NCBI GenBank assembly: GCA_007922305.1 | Contig: ML677343.1 | Span: 29,641,915-29,705,914 of the forward strand | Direction: 5' to 3' | Origin: Dermatemys mawii | Taxonomy: Eukaryota; Chordata; Testudines; Dermatemydidae | DNA: 64,000 nucleotides | Part shown: positions 44,371-55,290 of the stretch, one piece after another | Numbering within the stretch: the stretch's first letter is position 1 | How the letters are laid out: each line of letters starts with the position of its first letter | Position numbers and translations under genes: made by a program | The notes under the pieces: model-generated | What the model was told of the DNA's origin: nothing | Database searches by the model: none | What the model saw: the letters and a program-made list of their open reading frames with translations, nothing else

Positions 44371-44493
44371 CAGATCCTTATATAGTGTAAACTGGCATAA
44401 TTCCACTGACTTGGAGCTACAATGATTTACACCAAATATGATTTCAAATATATATAGCCAATTGAGGATCTGGCTATATATATTTGAAATCAT
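44371..44493. repeat. Palindromic MITE piece plus perfect 23-bp hairpin
   Basis: CCAGATCCTTATATAGTGTA and GATTTACACC are the foldback-group words. Directly after comes a perfect hairpin: the arm at 44438-44460 (ATGATTTCAAATATATATAG...) is the exact reverse complement of 44471-44493, with the 10-base loop ATTGAGGATC. The loop and GATCTGG words are again from the same MITE end. Confidence 0.85.
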
Positions 44494-44794
44494 TAAAATG
44501 TTGCTTCACTCTGATAACTGTAATTACCAGTGTTCTTTCAGCAACTCCTTGTAAACACAGAAAGTTCACTGGCTTGTGTGATTTGCTCTGTTAATACACT
44601 CGTCTCCTTCCCAGGACTTCCTATTTGGCAATCGGCTCCCGCTTCTGAATCACACAAATCAAGAGCTATCCGGCTCTTGCAGACTCTGATGGTCCGATAG
44701 CATTTATTCAGGGCGATAAGTATTTCAAACTTAGACGACACATTTTAAACATAATCTAGACCAAGAATGCCTCTTAATACTATTATTTAGAGCT
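44494..44794. other. Intergenic DNA, no gene seen
   Basis: Nothing recognised. Confidence 0.4.
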
Positions 44795-45215
44795 GTCTGG
44801 GAAATGGAATTTCTGTTCCACAGGAAATTCCGACATTTTGAAATTTCCGTTCGTCCTGAGCACAAAGTTGACATTTCAAAATTTCAGTAAACGAAAATGA
44901 AAATTCAAAAATATCTTGTTTTTGAAGTTCTCATAGAAACTTTTCATTTCAAGATGGTTGAAACATTTAGTTTAAAAGTCGAAATGATAAATTCTATGTT
45001 ATATTAATTAATATAATCTAATCTAACATAAAAGGCACAGTGACAATCAAAAGGAAACATTTACCTTATCAGAATGAAATGTTTCGATAATTTCCCATGA
45101 AAAAATTCTGCAAAATCATTACAGTCCCACAAAATATTTTGATTTCTTGTCAAATCAGCATTTTCTGCTGGAAAACTTCTGCACTGGACATTTTTCAGCC
45201 AGTTTTACATTACAC
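44795..45215. repeat. AT-rich GAAAATTTT foldback-like repeat, copy 3
   Basis: GGGAAATGGAATTTCTGTTC, TTTGAAATTTCCGTTCGTCC, ATTTTCTGCTGGAAAACTTC and TTTTTCAGCCAGTTTT match copies at 12725 and 28690. Largest of the three. Confidence 0.55.
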
Positions 45216-45487
45216 TTGTAACTATCCTTTTGTTTCTTTCAGCATAGATATCAAAGCAGCTTCAGGGGTGAAATTCTGGTCCTCTTGAAGTCACTGGCAA
45301 ATTCTTATTGACTTCAATGAGGCTAGGTATTTAAAATTAATAAAATAAGGATGATTAACATAAGAATTCTCTGGTTTTCAATTGTATAGCTTCTACAGAT
45401 TAATTCTTGTGGGGAGAAAGGATGGTATTGTGGTTCAAAGACAAGCCTAGGGTTCTATTCTTGGCTATGGTGCATGACATGGGAAGG
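45216..45487. other. Intergenic DNA, no gene seen
   Basis: Small scrap GAAGTCACTGGCAAATTC...TTGACTTCAATGAGG of the palindromic group near 45290. A diverged MIR-like phrase near 45425-45475. No gene. Confidence 0.35.
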
Positions 45488-45679
45488 CCTGATTTTTAAA
45501 AGCACTGGTATGCAATTGCTTCTGCATTTGCACATATTTTTATATACAAATAACTCAACTGCACATGCAGCCATGATAATCACACACAGATCAGACTAGT
45601 TAGGTATCTAACTGATCGTTTGCATGCACAATCATGATAAGTGCATGCATTTTTACGCCTTAAACTTTTAAGAATCAGG
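45488..45679. repeat. Foldback MITE, CCTGATTTTTAAAAGCAC...TTTTAAGAATCAGG
   Basis: Left CCTGATTTTTAAAAGCACT and right ACTTTTAAGAATCAGG are inverted copies. Inside, GCATTTGCACATATTTTT and TAAGTGCATGCATTTTTACG continue loosely. About 190 bp. Confidence 0.6.
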
Positions 45680-45955
45680 CCCTTACCCTCTTTGGGGCAT
45701 CATTTTCCCATTGAAAAACTGGGGAGCATAGTACTCAACACCATGCTGTTAGGTTTCATTCACTGAGGTTTGTGAAGTGCTTCAAGATCCTCAGGGAGAA
45801 GACACTAGATAAGAAAAAAGTGGCCTTATCATGATCCTTCTTTGAGAAATCAACACTTGTTTAGTACTGTTCCTATGGAAACAAGGCTTGGGACTTTGGA
45901 TATGCTCTGCTCTGCTCTACTCTACTGTGAAAGACTGTAAGGGTGTGAGGAGAGA
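45680..45955. other. Intergenic DNA, no gene seen
   Basis: Short scrap of ACTGGGGAGCATAGTACTCA type (MIR-tail-like). Imperfect CTCTGCT/CTCTACT repeats near 45906-45925. No gene. Confidence 0.35.
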
Positions 45956-46098
45956 AGGGATAGCTCAGTGGTTTGAGCATTGACCTGCTAAATGCAGAGT
46001 TGCAAGTTCAGCTCTTGAGGGGGCAAGTTAGGGATATGGGGCAAAAATATGTTGGATGATTTAAGTGGGGATTGGTCCTGGTATCAGGCTGACTCCAC
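45956..46098 (+). mobile_element. tRNA-derived SINE, turtle type, 3'-truncated
   Basis: Begins GGGATAGCTCAGTGGTTTGA. A-box-like TAGCTCAGTGG at 45961-45971 and B-box-like GTTCAGCTC at 46006-46014 are the internal RNA polymerase III promoter elements of a tRNA. The tRNA part is followed by CTTGAGGGGGCAAGTTAGGG and a body that stops near GATTGGTCCTGG, so the LINE-derived tail is missing. The fold and length rule out a working tRNA. Turtle SINEs of this type are known to derive from tRNA and to use CR1 enzymes. Confidence 0.82.
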
Positions 46099-49000
46099 TA
46101 TGTAGTCAAAGAGAACAACATCACCCTTGCATTACAGAAGTTTCCTAGAAATAGTCGCTGATTGAATTTCTGGGCTTTGAGTCATGAGCATCACAATCTA
46201 GTGTATAGATCTGCATCTGTCCCTGAGCTGAAAACATTAAGAACAAATAAGATAAGTCTTCTCTTTCCTAACTAGGCCAATCGCTTGCTTCACATAATTG
46301 AGGTGCTTTTATCAGTCAGAATTTGGGTCAGCAAAAACCCTTCTTTGCCCAAAGTAAAAGAGGCATTGTAAACCTTTAGAGGAGACAGGTTGTCCAGTTA
46401 TCAGGGCAGATTTCTTAAGACATGGGATAGAAGAAACCAAGAGATTTTGCCCATATCTTCTCTTCCCCAGAGCTACCACTGATGCCTTAGCACATAAATA
46501 AAAACAAGAACAAAGATGACAAACAATGCTTGCTGAGTGCTTATAGTTCATACTTTTTCACTCCTGACAGTATTAATTCTCCTATTCCCCCACTGCAGTA
46601 CTCCGCTGTTATAGTGGGTGGGCATATTTATGAACACACTCTTTCCTCCGCTGTTGAGTATCCCTGTGTTTTTACACCTAAAACATCAACTGGTGTAAAT
46701 GGCCGTGAGATGCCATATTTGACACAGAGCAAGGATTCCCTGCAGAATTGTTGGCACTTGTAGTGTTTTGAACGTGGACCATCTAAGCTCATGCTAGACA
46801 TTGGGTCAAGATCTTAACCAGCTTGCAAGCTAGCACTGAAATAGCCATAGAGAGAGCCATGACTGTAAGTTGTCATTTTGTATGTTGCAGCAATTACATT
46901 TAACTCCATCAAAACACTACATAGGATATTCTCAACCATGTATCTTTGGTAGGTGTTCCCAAGAACATCATAGATTTTCCCTAGGTATTAGTAAGTGACA
47001 AATGAGTAAAAATAACTATTCAAGCCAGATGACACTCCCAAACTCTAAAGAACTTAACCCATCTAAAGACAAAGGTGTAGAATACTTACAGAGCGATGCT
47101 CTTTTTTTTAGCTTTAGGCAGTAGAAAAATGTGACCCTGAAGGTTTGGTCCTTCCACTTCTTTCACGCAACAGCAAGGGTGGCTAAGAAATGAAGTATAT
47201 AAAAACATGGATATTAAAGGCATAATTCCTAGCTTATATGTTTGAAAGGGCTCTTCTTTCACAACTTCTGAAGATTACAGAGGCAACTCAGTAATAGCAT
47301 AGCAAAGAGGTAACTCTACATAATAACTAAAGTGAATTTCAGGTTCACTGAAATTAGCTAAAGGATTACATGGGCTAGAGTATCATTGCAGTTAAGTCCA
47401 CAACCCCTTTTAACTCCTGTTACAGAGTAAACCCAGACAAGCTTCTGAGGGGGACTTGGCTAAGTTAATTAACAGAGGAGCAGGTTTCGTGGGCTTCTGC
47501 AGGCTGAACATATGCTTCAGAATGTGAATAGAACCTTAAGACAGTAACAGAACATAGCCCATACTGTGATGCCCAAGTTACCCCTGCGTCAGAGGCTCCA
47601 TAAGTCTAATGAGTCATCCCTGAGCCAGAGAGCCTGATGAATCATCAGATGCAACTACCAGCAGGTCTGGTGATAGACTCCACCCCATTCAATCAGTGTT
47701 CAGCCAGTCCACAGACAAGAACCAACCCAGCTGCCCCAAGGCAGGTATGTAGATTCCTAAGGGAAGCAGCTTCTTCAGTCTGCTCACTGTCACTACCCAA
47801 CTACTAATGCTCCCATTGCTAGTTGTTTCAACAGACTGCTCTTGCTCCTGTTCCTACTTGAACCATGCTTGCGAGCCTCTGCTCTAGTCTGCATCTGCTT
47901 CTGCCCTAGCTACTGGCCTGGTGACTGAGGTACCAATTCAGAAAAGCGATTCAAGCACATGCTTAAAGCTAAGCACAGACTTTAAATACTTTGCTGAACT
48001 GAGGCCTAAAGCCATCAAAGGAGTTTTTCCTTCAGGGTTCTAGCAAAAGAAGGTGGTAGCAGCACATGTCTTGAGGATTTGCGGTGACAACTAGTGATGC
48101 ATCTTCAATCTAATGTAAAGCTTTAAAAGATCACTTGGCAAGAACAGCATAATTAATTAGCTCACTCAAGTGAACATAGTTTCAACCAAATCCATTGTCT
48201 TTGAAGGTCTTGAGTACTAACAGTTCCAAACCAGCCTCAATTATGTGATAAGCAACAATAAGAAACTTTACACTTGATAAGTGCTATAATAAGCCAATGC
48301 TAATTCCTTCCTCCCCCGTCTTTACTCCTTTAATGAGCAAGTCCATTAAATGTAAGTACAAAGGGAGTTCACTCTAAGTCAGAGTAATTTTTGCATGTTA
48401 GGATGGCTGGAGAACAGTTCAAAAAGCAATCTGCCTAGAAACCACAAGTTTATGAATCCCAGAAGTTTCATTTGCTCAGGTCAGGTTGAAAGCTTGGCTG
48501 AAGTTACAGTAGAAATTTTTCTCTGTCAGGCAACAGAAAGCAGTACAAAGAACCCAGCTGTTAGGCCTCATAGCCCAGGCTTCTAATTAAAACAGTGGAA
48601 AATTAGATAACTTCACAAATTCATCACTGCCACCACTGGCTGTCAAAAAAAGCTGGGGGTGCGGGGTTACCACCCACCTTTTGTTTATGCTGCTAACTAG
48701 TGTCTCAGTTTAGCTTGTGTGCACGAGAGAGTGTTTTATCTTTCTCCCCTTTCTTTGCTTTCGGACATTTTTTGCACCTCATTCAAGAAAACTTTTGTAT
48801 CAGACTGTAAAGGAAGCCGCAGGCTAGATTTTTACACACACACACCCTCCCCCCATATTTTCAAAAGGGCTCTACTCCTATTTGGACACTAATATGAAAT
48901 GGTCTGATTTGCAAAAGCACTCAGCATCCAGACGCTACTACTGCTCTCAATGAGTTTCGTTATTGTCTGTCATAGGAGCTTCTAAACAGCTGACCCGAGG

Positions 49001-49450
49001 TCAACAAATGCCACCTGGAAAGTTATGATCAACTTATTTAAAAATTAAGGAGGAAAGGCTTTCCGACAAAGCCACCTCCCCATCAATAGAAAAAGAAAGC
49101 TGTTACTCTTTTAAAAGTTGTTGTTTTATGGTTTTAATTACCATTTGTTAGACATGCGAGGGCTTTCAGGCCAGAGTCAATAAAAATAACTTGTATTATT
49201 CTTTATTGTTATAAACAAGATGCTATTTCAAGGACTGAGGAGAGAAAGAATCTCAATCCAAAAAAATCTTAGCAGCCATAAAGAAAAATACTACAGGCCC
49301 AATCACAGCAGAATGCAGTAATAATCATTAATATAATAATTATCCAGAGTAGGTTCTGCTCATATGGCTGTGGGGAATATTCTGCTCCACTGCACCACTA
49401 AAGTCAAGGAGGGTTTTGAGCTTGACAGTGAGATCAGGATCAGGGCCTAA
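46099..49450. other. Intergenic DNA, 3.3 kb, no gene seen
   Basis: Mostly unique sequence with low GC. A foldback scrap near 47940-48005 (AAGCACATGCTTAAAGC) and one at 48860-48960 (TTTTCAAAAGGGCTCTACTC) are recognised. A CA run lies at 48834-48845. Frames of up to 79 codons have no domain. Confidence 0.4.
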
Positions 49451-49600
49451 GTTGTTATTACTATTTATTATTTGTATTACGGTAGTGACTAGACTCTCCC
49501 ACTGAGATTGGTGCCCTGTTGTGCTAGGCATTGTGAAAACACATAGTGACAATCCTGGCGCTGAAGAACTTACAGTATAAACAGATGAGAAAGACAAAGG
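49451..49600. repeat. Dispersed sauropsid repeat, copy 3 (best preserved)
   Basis: GTTATTACTATTTATTATTT, GTATTACGGTAGTGACTAGA, GTTGTGCTAGGCATTGTGAA and GAACTTACAGTATAAACAG follow the order of copies at 244, 13093 and 55148. Confidence 0.75.
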
Positions 49601-50028
49601 GCACATCCACACTGCACACTCCCTGGGACAGCATGTAGGATATGTTTCGCTACACATGGCTGTGAAAAGCAGGCTGCATCCACCCTGCTGTGGCGGTGTG
49701 GGAAGGCAGCGAAGACAGGAACCGGCAGCAGGGAGTTGCCAGAGCATTTCCCCACTGTCAGTCTTTCATTGAGGCAGGGAAAGTGTCCAGAAGTTCTCTG
49801 CAGTGAGGAAAGGTTCTGGCAGCAGGAGTAAAAATAGCTGTGTAGACATGGGATGCACTGCTTGGGTGCACTCTAAGTTGACACCCTAAGGTTGTGGCAT
49901 GTCTGTACTCCACTTACCTAAGCAATGCCTTGCTGTCTACACAGCTATTTATATCTGTGCTAGGGAGGACATGCAGTGTATGTACTCTACACATCACTCT
50001 ATGGCGTGTGCAGTGTAGACATACCCAA
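49597..50028. mobile_element. MITE, AAAGGGCACATCCACACTGC...GCAGTGTAGACATACCC
   Basis: About 430 bp. The right end GTGCAGTGTAGACATACCC and the left end GGGCACATCCACACTGCAC are inverted copies with mismatches. Inside is a second palindrome with perfect 16-bp arms (49832-49847 and 49935-49950, AAATAGCTGTGTAGAC and its complement), which suggests a nested element of about 119 bp. The 135-codon minus frame crossing this region has no domain. Confidence 0.7.
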
Positions 50029-50609
50029 AGCATGGAAGGGGAAACAGATGTGAAGTGACTTCCTTAGTTCACACAAAAGGCCACATGCATGCACAGCTGT
50101 TTGCCCCCACACAAGATAGAATCTGTCTCTGCCAACCAGATGTTGGCCTGCATAAAATAGGTCTAATGAGCCCCAGTAATTGCCTCTGCAAATTTGTTGA
50201 CCCCAAATTTCATAGCCAGGTTGAGCTAAATTTTAAAACAAGGCCACTAATATGCACCCGCTGGAGATGGCCCAAGTCACACAACTCAGATCCAGTGTTT
50301 AAATGCACCACAGCATGAGGTTGTTTGCATCTTGGGTCATGGACCAGTCCCATCTGCCATATTTACATTCACCTGGTGACTAAGGGTGGGAATGGAGTGT
50401 AAGAGATCAAGAGGAGAAATTCCCCTGTCCACAATTCCATGGACCCAAAACTAAATCATTCGCTCTTCTCTCTTTATCCGATATATTGCAAAAACTGTTG
50501 CTAAATTCATGCAGCTGTGATCATAGGTCAAAAATCTAATGGCCAAACCCTGTAAATGCTTAGGGCCAAATATAGCCTATGCTACATGCCCATGCAGGAG
50601 AGTAATGGC
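50029..50609. other. Intergenic DNA, no gene seen
   Basis: Nothing recognised. Confidence 0.4.
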
Positions 50610-50651
50610 GCACACACACACACACTTACTCACACACACACACACACACAC
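50610..50651 (+). repeat. CA microsatellite, interrupted
   Basis: Two CA runs separated by TTACT. Ordinary simple repeat; the frames across it (histidine/threonine on plus, valine/cysteine on minus) are artefacts. Confidence 0.95.
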
Positions 50652-50971
50652 TTCTCTGCATTGGCTACCCCTATTGCAGTGTTCTCCCCCTGAACACATA
50701 TATGGGGAGAAAAAGGTGAAGAAGTGGGTGGAGCCTTGGATAGGCATAGGATTAGCACAGAATATGACTAGGTGTAGAGCTGGTTCAAGGCACTCCCTGG
50801 AAGTAGGGAAAAACGGGAGGCAGATTATGACACTAAGACTCACAGTCTGCTTCCTGATCTATTGGAAAATCAGTGCAACAATACAGTACCCTTCACAAGA
50901 GTCATGGGGCAAAGCCACAAAGTAGCCCTTACTATGGGAGGTAGAACGTACTGCCATGAATAGTACCCACT
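50652..50971. other. Intergenic DNA, no gene seen
   Basis: The 128-codon plus frame beginning at 50539 runs through the microsatellite and has no domain; not called. Nothing else recognised. Confidence 0.4.
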
Positions 50972-51093
50972 AGGGTGACCAGATGTCGCGGTTTTATTGG
51001 AAGTCCCAATTTTGGGGTCTTTTTCTTATGTAGGCTCCTATTATCCCCCACCCTTTGTCCCGATTTTTCACATTTGCTGTCTGGTCACCCTAT
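50972..51093 (-). mobile_element. hAT-type MITE, GGGTGACC family, copy 4, reversed
   Basis: Starts AGGGTGACCAGATGTCGCGG and ends CTGTCTGGTCACCCTAT. Target word TACCCACT is duplicated exactly (50964-50971 and 51094-51101), the clearest 8-bp duplication of the four copies. The body (TTTGGGGTCTTTTTCTTATG, TTGTCCCGATTTTTCACA) is the complement of the 40-kb copy. 122 bp, the same length as that copy. Confidence 0.93.
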
Positions 51094-51101
51094 TACCCAC
51101 T

Positions 51102-51551
51102 GAAGTCACCACGACAGAAATCAGTGGGGCTGTTCATGCTAGTGTTATCTCTTTCATGACCCTATAGCAGTAGGGCAAAGTCAAGGTCCTGTGGGTTATT
51201 CATAGACGATAAAACCAGATCACCGTGGTGATCACCTGGGTTGCCCCTTCCCCCCATAACACAGGCCACAGAATGTCCCTAAACTGATTCCTGCTTGAAC
51301 TAAAGCTTTTCTTCTAGGTTGCTCAGGAAAATAAACTGATGACAGAGTGAGGAATCTTTGATGTGACCTTGTTTATTTACAAAGAAACGTACAAAGCCCT
51401 GTTCCCCTGAACACCGGAGGAATCAAATAACAGGTGATTGTTTCTGTGCTGATCGCTCCAAGCCCCAAAGCTCTCTCTCTTAGCTTTTTCTCAGGGCTAC
51501 ATTACCGGAGCTTCTGCCACTCTGACTGGCACCTCCTTTCTGCCTTCTCTC
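51102..51551. other. Intergenic DNA, no gene seen
   Basis: Nothing recognised apart from short C runs. Confidence 0.4.
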
Positions 51552-51828
51552 TCACGGTATGTCTACTCAGCAATGAGCACCCTGCCAGCTGACTTGGGCT
51601 CATGGGAGCTGGGCTAAGGGGCTGTTTACTAGTAGGGTTGATGTGTCAGTTTGGGCTGAAGCCTGAGGTTTGGGATCCTCCCACCTTACGGGTTCCTAGA
51701 GCCCAGGCTCCAGCTCATATCCAGACATCTACACAACAGTGAAATAGCCCCACAACCTGAGCCCCGTGAGCCTGTCATCTGGCATGGGCCAGCCACGGGT
51801 TTGAACTTCGGGGTCCACATACCTTTAG
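51552..51828. mobile_element. MITE, TATGTCTACACTGC-end family, nearly complete
   Basis: CACGGTATGTCTACTCAGCA at the left and GGGTCCACATACCTTTAG at the right. Internal words GACTTGGGCTCATGGGAGCT, GAGCCCAGGCTCCAGC, CAACAGTGAAATAGCCCC, GGCATGGGCCAGCCACGGG match the split copy at 19895-20480. 277 bp. Confidence 0.7.
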
Positions 51829-52629
51829 CCAACTCTGTTCCAGGCCTACTGTTGCTTCTGTCACACCCCACCCCATCCTACCCAAACTTCACAAACCAAT
51901 AGCCTGAGAACCTCACCCACATGCCTGTGTTTGGGGTGGAGGCCTCTATTGTTTCAGCCATAAAGGACCTTCTGGGTTTCTTGCCCCTGTCTTAAATGAG
52001 GGTGGTGGTTACCCGCCTCCCCTGTTTCAAGGAGGCTTCACCCAACCCAGACGAGTAATAAACACAATGGCCTACATGAAATGTTGGCAGGATTGGGCCC
52101 TAATTTGTGCCTTTTGACATCTAAATGGTGATATTTATATATTTATTTATTAAGGAAAAAGCATGTTCTTCACCAAAAGGTAAAGAGATTTAGAAGAAAG
52201 GAGCCTCTTATCATGTGTCGCCTTCTAAATCTTGGGTCTCCCTTTGTACTCTGACAGTAATGTTACATGTAGACATGGCTGCCAAGCAACGTTTGTTTGA
52301 TGTTCTTTCCTGCCTTTGTATGGCGTTTCCTTTGTGGGGAGGTGGCGTAGGGCAACGGGAGCTTATAAATGTGGAAAAGACTCTTTTTGGCACAAAAATT
52401 TGTGTCACATTTAAAATACCTACTTGCATGGCTCTTTCTTCTTAAGTTGGCTACTGTTGGGATTGTCCGTTTGGAAAATATATTTTTAAAAAAAGAAACA
52501 CAGAAGGAAAAATCATCATCTCTGGGAAACAAGCAAAACACGGTAAAGCCTTGACCAGTTTATCTATGGTACATACATAGCCTGTAATGCTGTAGGATCT
52601 GAGCAGTTCACAGTTTTAAGGCATTTAGG
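51829..52629. other. Intergenic DNA, no gene seen
   Basis: Opposing frames of 72 to 92 codons around 52211-52541 overlap on both strands, contain no domain and are not called. No repeats recognised. Confidence 0.4.
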
Positions 52630-52778
52630 TCCTGGAAGTATTAACCTCACATGATAGATAGGAAACTGAGTCACAGAGACTAAATGACTTGCCCAAGATC
52701 ACACAGAAAGACTGAGACAGAGCAGAGAAATGAACCCAGACCACCCAAGTCCCAGGTAGTGTCCTACCCACTGGAGCA
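52630..52778 (-). repeat. MIR/CORE-SINE fragment, minus strand
   Basis: GATAGGAAACTGAGTCACAG, AGACTAAATGACTTGCCCAA and GATCACACAGAAAGACTGAG are the complement of the MIR core and tail. The best-preserved MIR here. Confidence 0.88.
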
Positions 52779-53522
52779 TCCTTCCTCTCATTGAAGATTC
52801 AGGTATGGATTGAGTTTTCTGAGGTGCTCCATGAACTTTGTATTTCTCCCTTTAGTTCTTAAAGTTCCTAGGCATGCTAATGATTCTTTTTGGCTTAAAA
52901 GCATTGAGTCAGTGTAGCTTTCGGTGTGGTTCAGTCTCATCGATAAGTATACTTATCTGGTATTTATGTAAAGTAAGCATTCAAGGGGTAACTCACTATT
53001 CCAGAGCGTGTCACTCCCTTAAAAAAAAAGGGAGACGTTTCTGAAGGAAACTTCTGTGTCGCCTACTTGGGAAAGAACCCGTGATAATCAATAAACATTA
53101 TTAGCATGGAACATTTCTGTTGTCCTTATTTAACATGACTACAAAATCAATGGGGATGCATGCACCTATACTGTATTCAGAGGCTCAGGGACTAGGACTG
53201 AAAAGTTTTAAAATCAAGCATAAAGAAATATAATTATTGTAATCTTGAAATAGCAAGTGATGTAAACAATATGCCAAACTCTAACCATTTTGCAGGAAAT
53301 ACCTGATTTAATTCACCATTGTACTACCTAGTGAACCCAGCCCAAAATGAGCATCAAATATGTTCTGTGTACACAAGCCAAACCCAATTTTTTTTCCGCT
53401 CAAAAGTGCTTGGTAGCCTTGACATTCATTTGGACTCAATTGGCTATGTAGATCTGCCCAGCTAGGGCTTTTTCTTATTTCCTGCTTGGTTGTTGAGTTG
53501 TAGTATTCAAAAGAGGTCCAAA
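52779..53522. other. Intergenic DNA, no gene seen
   Basis: Nothing recognised. A-run with GGGA near 53022-53034. Confidence 0.4.

Positions 53523-53557
<35 letters not shown>
53523..53557 (+). repeat. CT/GT compound microsatellite
   Basis: A CT run changing directly into a GT run. Simple repeat. Confidence 0.95.
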
Positions 53558-54589
53558 TTTGTTTAATTTACTCCTGTGATTGGTTTCTTGACACTGCACA
53601 CTTTTGGTTTGGCACATAAAAATCCCTTCGATTAATATGTGTATCTCATAAACAAAAAAAGTAAAATACATATCCAAAGTACCAACCAAGATGCCAATGG
53701 AAACATAAGGAAGAAGAAAGATAAGATGCCCCTGGGCTTTTTTGTAGAGTCACTGAAATTAGAAATGGAAAGATCAATTAATTCATCTGATGCAGGATTG
53801 TTCCCTAGAGGATATTCTCCCAGTTCTTTGTCCAGTGCTGAATGACTCAAGTTATGAAGCTTCCAATACTTCTCTTGGGAAATTATTCCAGTCTAACAGA
53901 TTTCACTGTTTGGAATTTCTGACCAGCTGTATTTCAAAGCATATAAATGTGTTAGAGTGTTTGCTTTGGAAACCCTTTTACAATTTTTAAAATCTCATAT
54001 TTACAATATTACTCAGTTACTAAAATGTGTCCTTTAGTATGGTGCATGCAATTACTTGTGTATGCAACTGAGCTCACACTAATAATTGTGCAAACAAAAT
54101 TGCTCACACAAAATAAGATCCTTTGAATATTTGGCTCACTGCAGAATCGGAGTTTGGTTGTTGGAAGCCAAGTAAAAGTAACAGAATAAACAATGGTTTG
54201 GATTTTTTTAGTACAACCAGTTTGACTGGCCTTCTGCACAGAGCAGACTAAGAAGTCCAAAATGCCCCTGTCTGGCATAAAGTGGATCTCCTGTAAACAC
54301 TGGCTGGATTCCCTGGAGACTGTCTCGACTTCAGTGATTCCAAAGTCATGAAGCCTGATCCAGATCTCACTTACAGAGGTATAAATCAGAAGTAAGCTAT
54401 ACTGAAATCACTTGAATGCCAAGCGTATAAAACTGATGTGAAATAAAAAATCAGACTCTTGGTGTAGAAAGTGGAGCAGATCGTTGCTAGACACTGCATA
54501 TACAAGGCAAAGCCTACTCCCAAGTTTGGCTCCAGGCACCAGCTGAGGAAGCATGAGGAAGCACATTCTAAAGGGTGGCATTCTGGTGA
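53558..54589. other. Intergenic DNA with scraps of palindromic repeat
   Basis: GCCTGATCCAGATCTCACTT (54353-54372) and AGAGGTATAAATCAGAAG belong to the foldback group. No gene. Frames up to 89 codons without a domain. Confidence 0.4.
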
Positions 54590-54710
54590 ATCTTGGGGCG
54601 GCACAATTCGGCTGTCCTTTTTTTTTGCTTCGGCAGTTTGGGCAGCTTTCCTTTTCTTTATTTTTTTTTTTTTACTTGGGGTGGCAAGAAAGGTAGAGCC
54701 GGCCCTACCT
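54590..54710. repeat. Repeat module, CTTGGGG(C/T)GGCA ... GAGCCGGCCCT
   Basis: Two partial starts CTTGGGGCGGCA (54592) and CTTGGGGTGGCA (54675) around a T-rich core. The 32 bases at 54675-54706 match 988-1019 inside the Tigger-like element at 28 of 32 positions. It is probably a widespread element, its ends not defined here. The 143- and 126-codon frames on opposite strands across it are not genes. Confidence 0.55.
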
Positions 54711-55147
54711 ACTCCCAAAGACCCACTGACAGCACAGATTTGGAGTCTAAAGCTCGTTTCATCCATTGATAGTCATTTCAGCTTGAGATGTAAGAAGCCC
54801 TTCTGTGATCTTGCAATCCACTGCAGGATCATTTTACTGATATGGCACATAATCTTTTCTGACTTTCCTGCTTTGGACAAGTCCAACATCCAGGCCCAGT
54901 AGCAAATTAAATCCATAATCACTTAACTTGAAAAGTGTACACTACACAGTTCAAAAACCACAATCTCGTTCCCTCCTTCACTTTATGGTCACATCAGTCT
55001 TCACTTATATGTTCAGTTCTAGGGAGACTGGTGACCAATGGATATTTCAGTGGTCTTCAAACAGAGATTTTGGAAAATTTAGAATAAATTTGAAGCTGTG
55101 CAGGGAATAAACCCATTGTTAGCTAGAACAGCTGCCCGACTATGAAT
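54711..55147. other. Intergenic DNA, no gene seen
   Basis: Nothing recognised. Confidence 0.4.
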
Positions 55148-55290
55148 GTATTATTATTAGTTAATATTTATTTCTACTACTGTAGCATCTAGAAGCTTCA
55201 GTTGTGGACCAGAACCCCCTTGTTCTAGATTCTGCACAAAGGCAGCACAAAAAGCTGGTCTCCGCCCCAAGGGGTTTACAGTCTAAGTAG
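55148..55290. repeat. Dispersed sauropsid repeat, copy 4
   Basis: GTATTATTATTAGTTAATAT, CTACTACTGTAGCATCTAGA, TTGTTCTAGATTCTGCACAA, GGGGTTTACAGTCTAAG follow the order of copies at 244, 13093 and 49451, diverged. Confidence 0.65.

Noticed and set aside
45956..46030. tRNA gene
   Set aside because: Although A-box and B-box words are present, the tRNA part is diverged and continues into a SINE body; no full cloverleaf with acceptor stem is seen.
49340..49747. 135-codon minus-strand frame
   Set aside because: It runs through a dispersed repeat (49451-49600) and a MITE start (49597), so it is not a host exon.
50539..50925. 128-codon plus-strand frame
   Set aside because: It includes the CA microsatellite (His/Thr run) and has no domain.
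54386..54902. 143-codon plus and 126-codon minus frames, the longest plus-strand frame of the window
   Set aside because: They overlap on opposite strands, cross a T-run and the CTTGGGGCGGCA repeat module, and have no domain.
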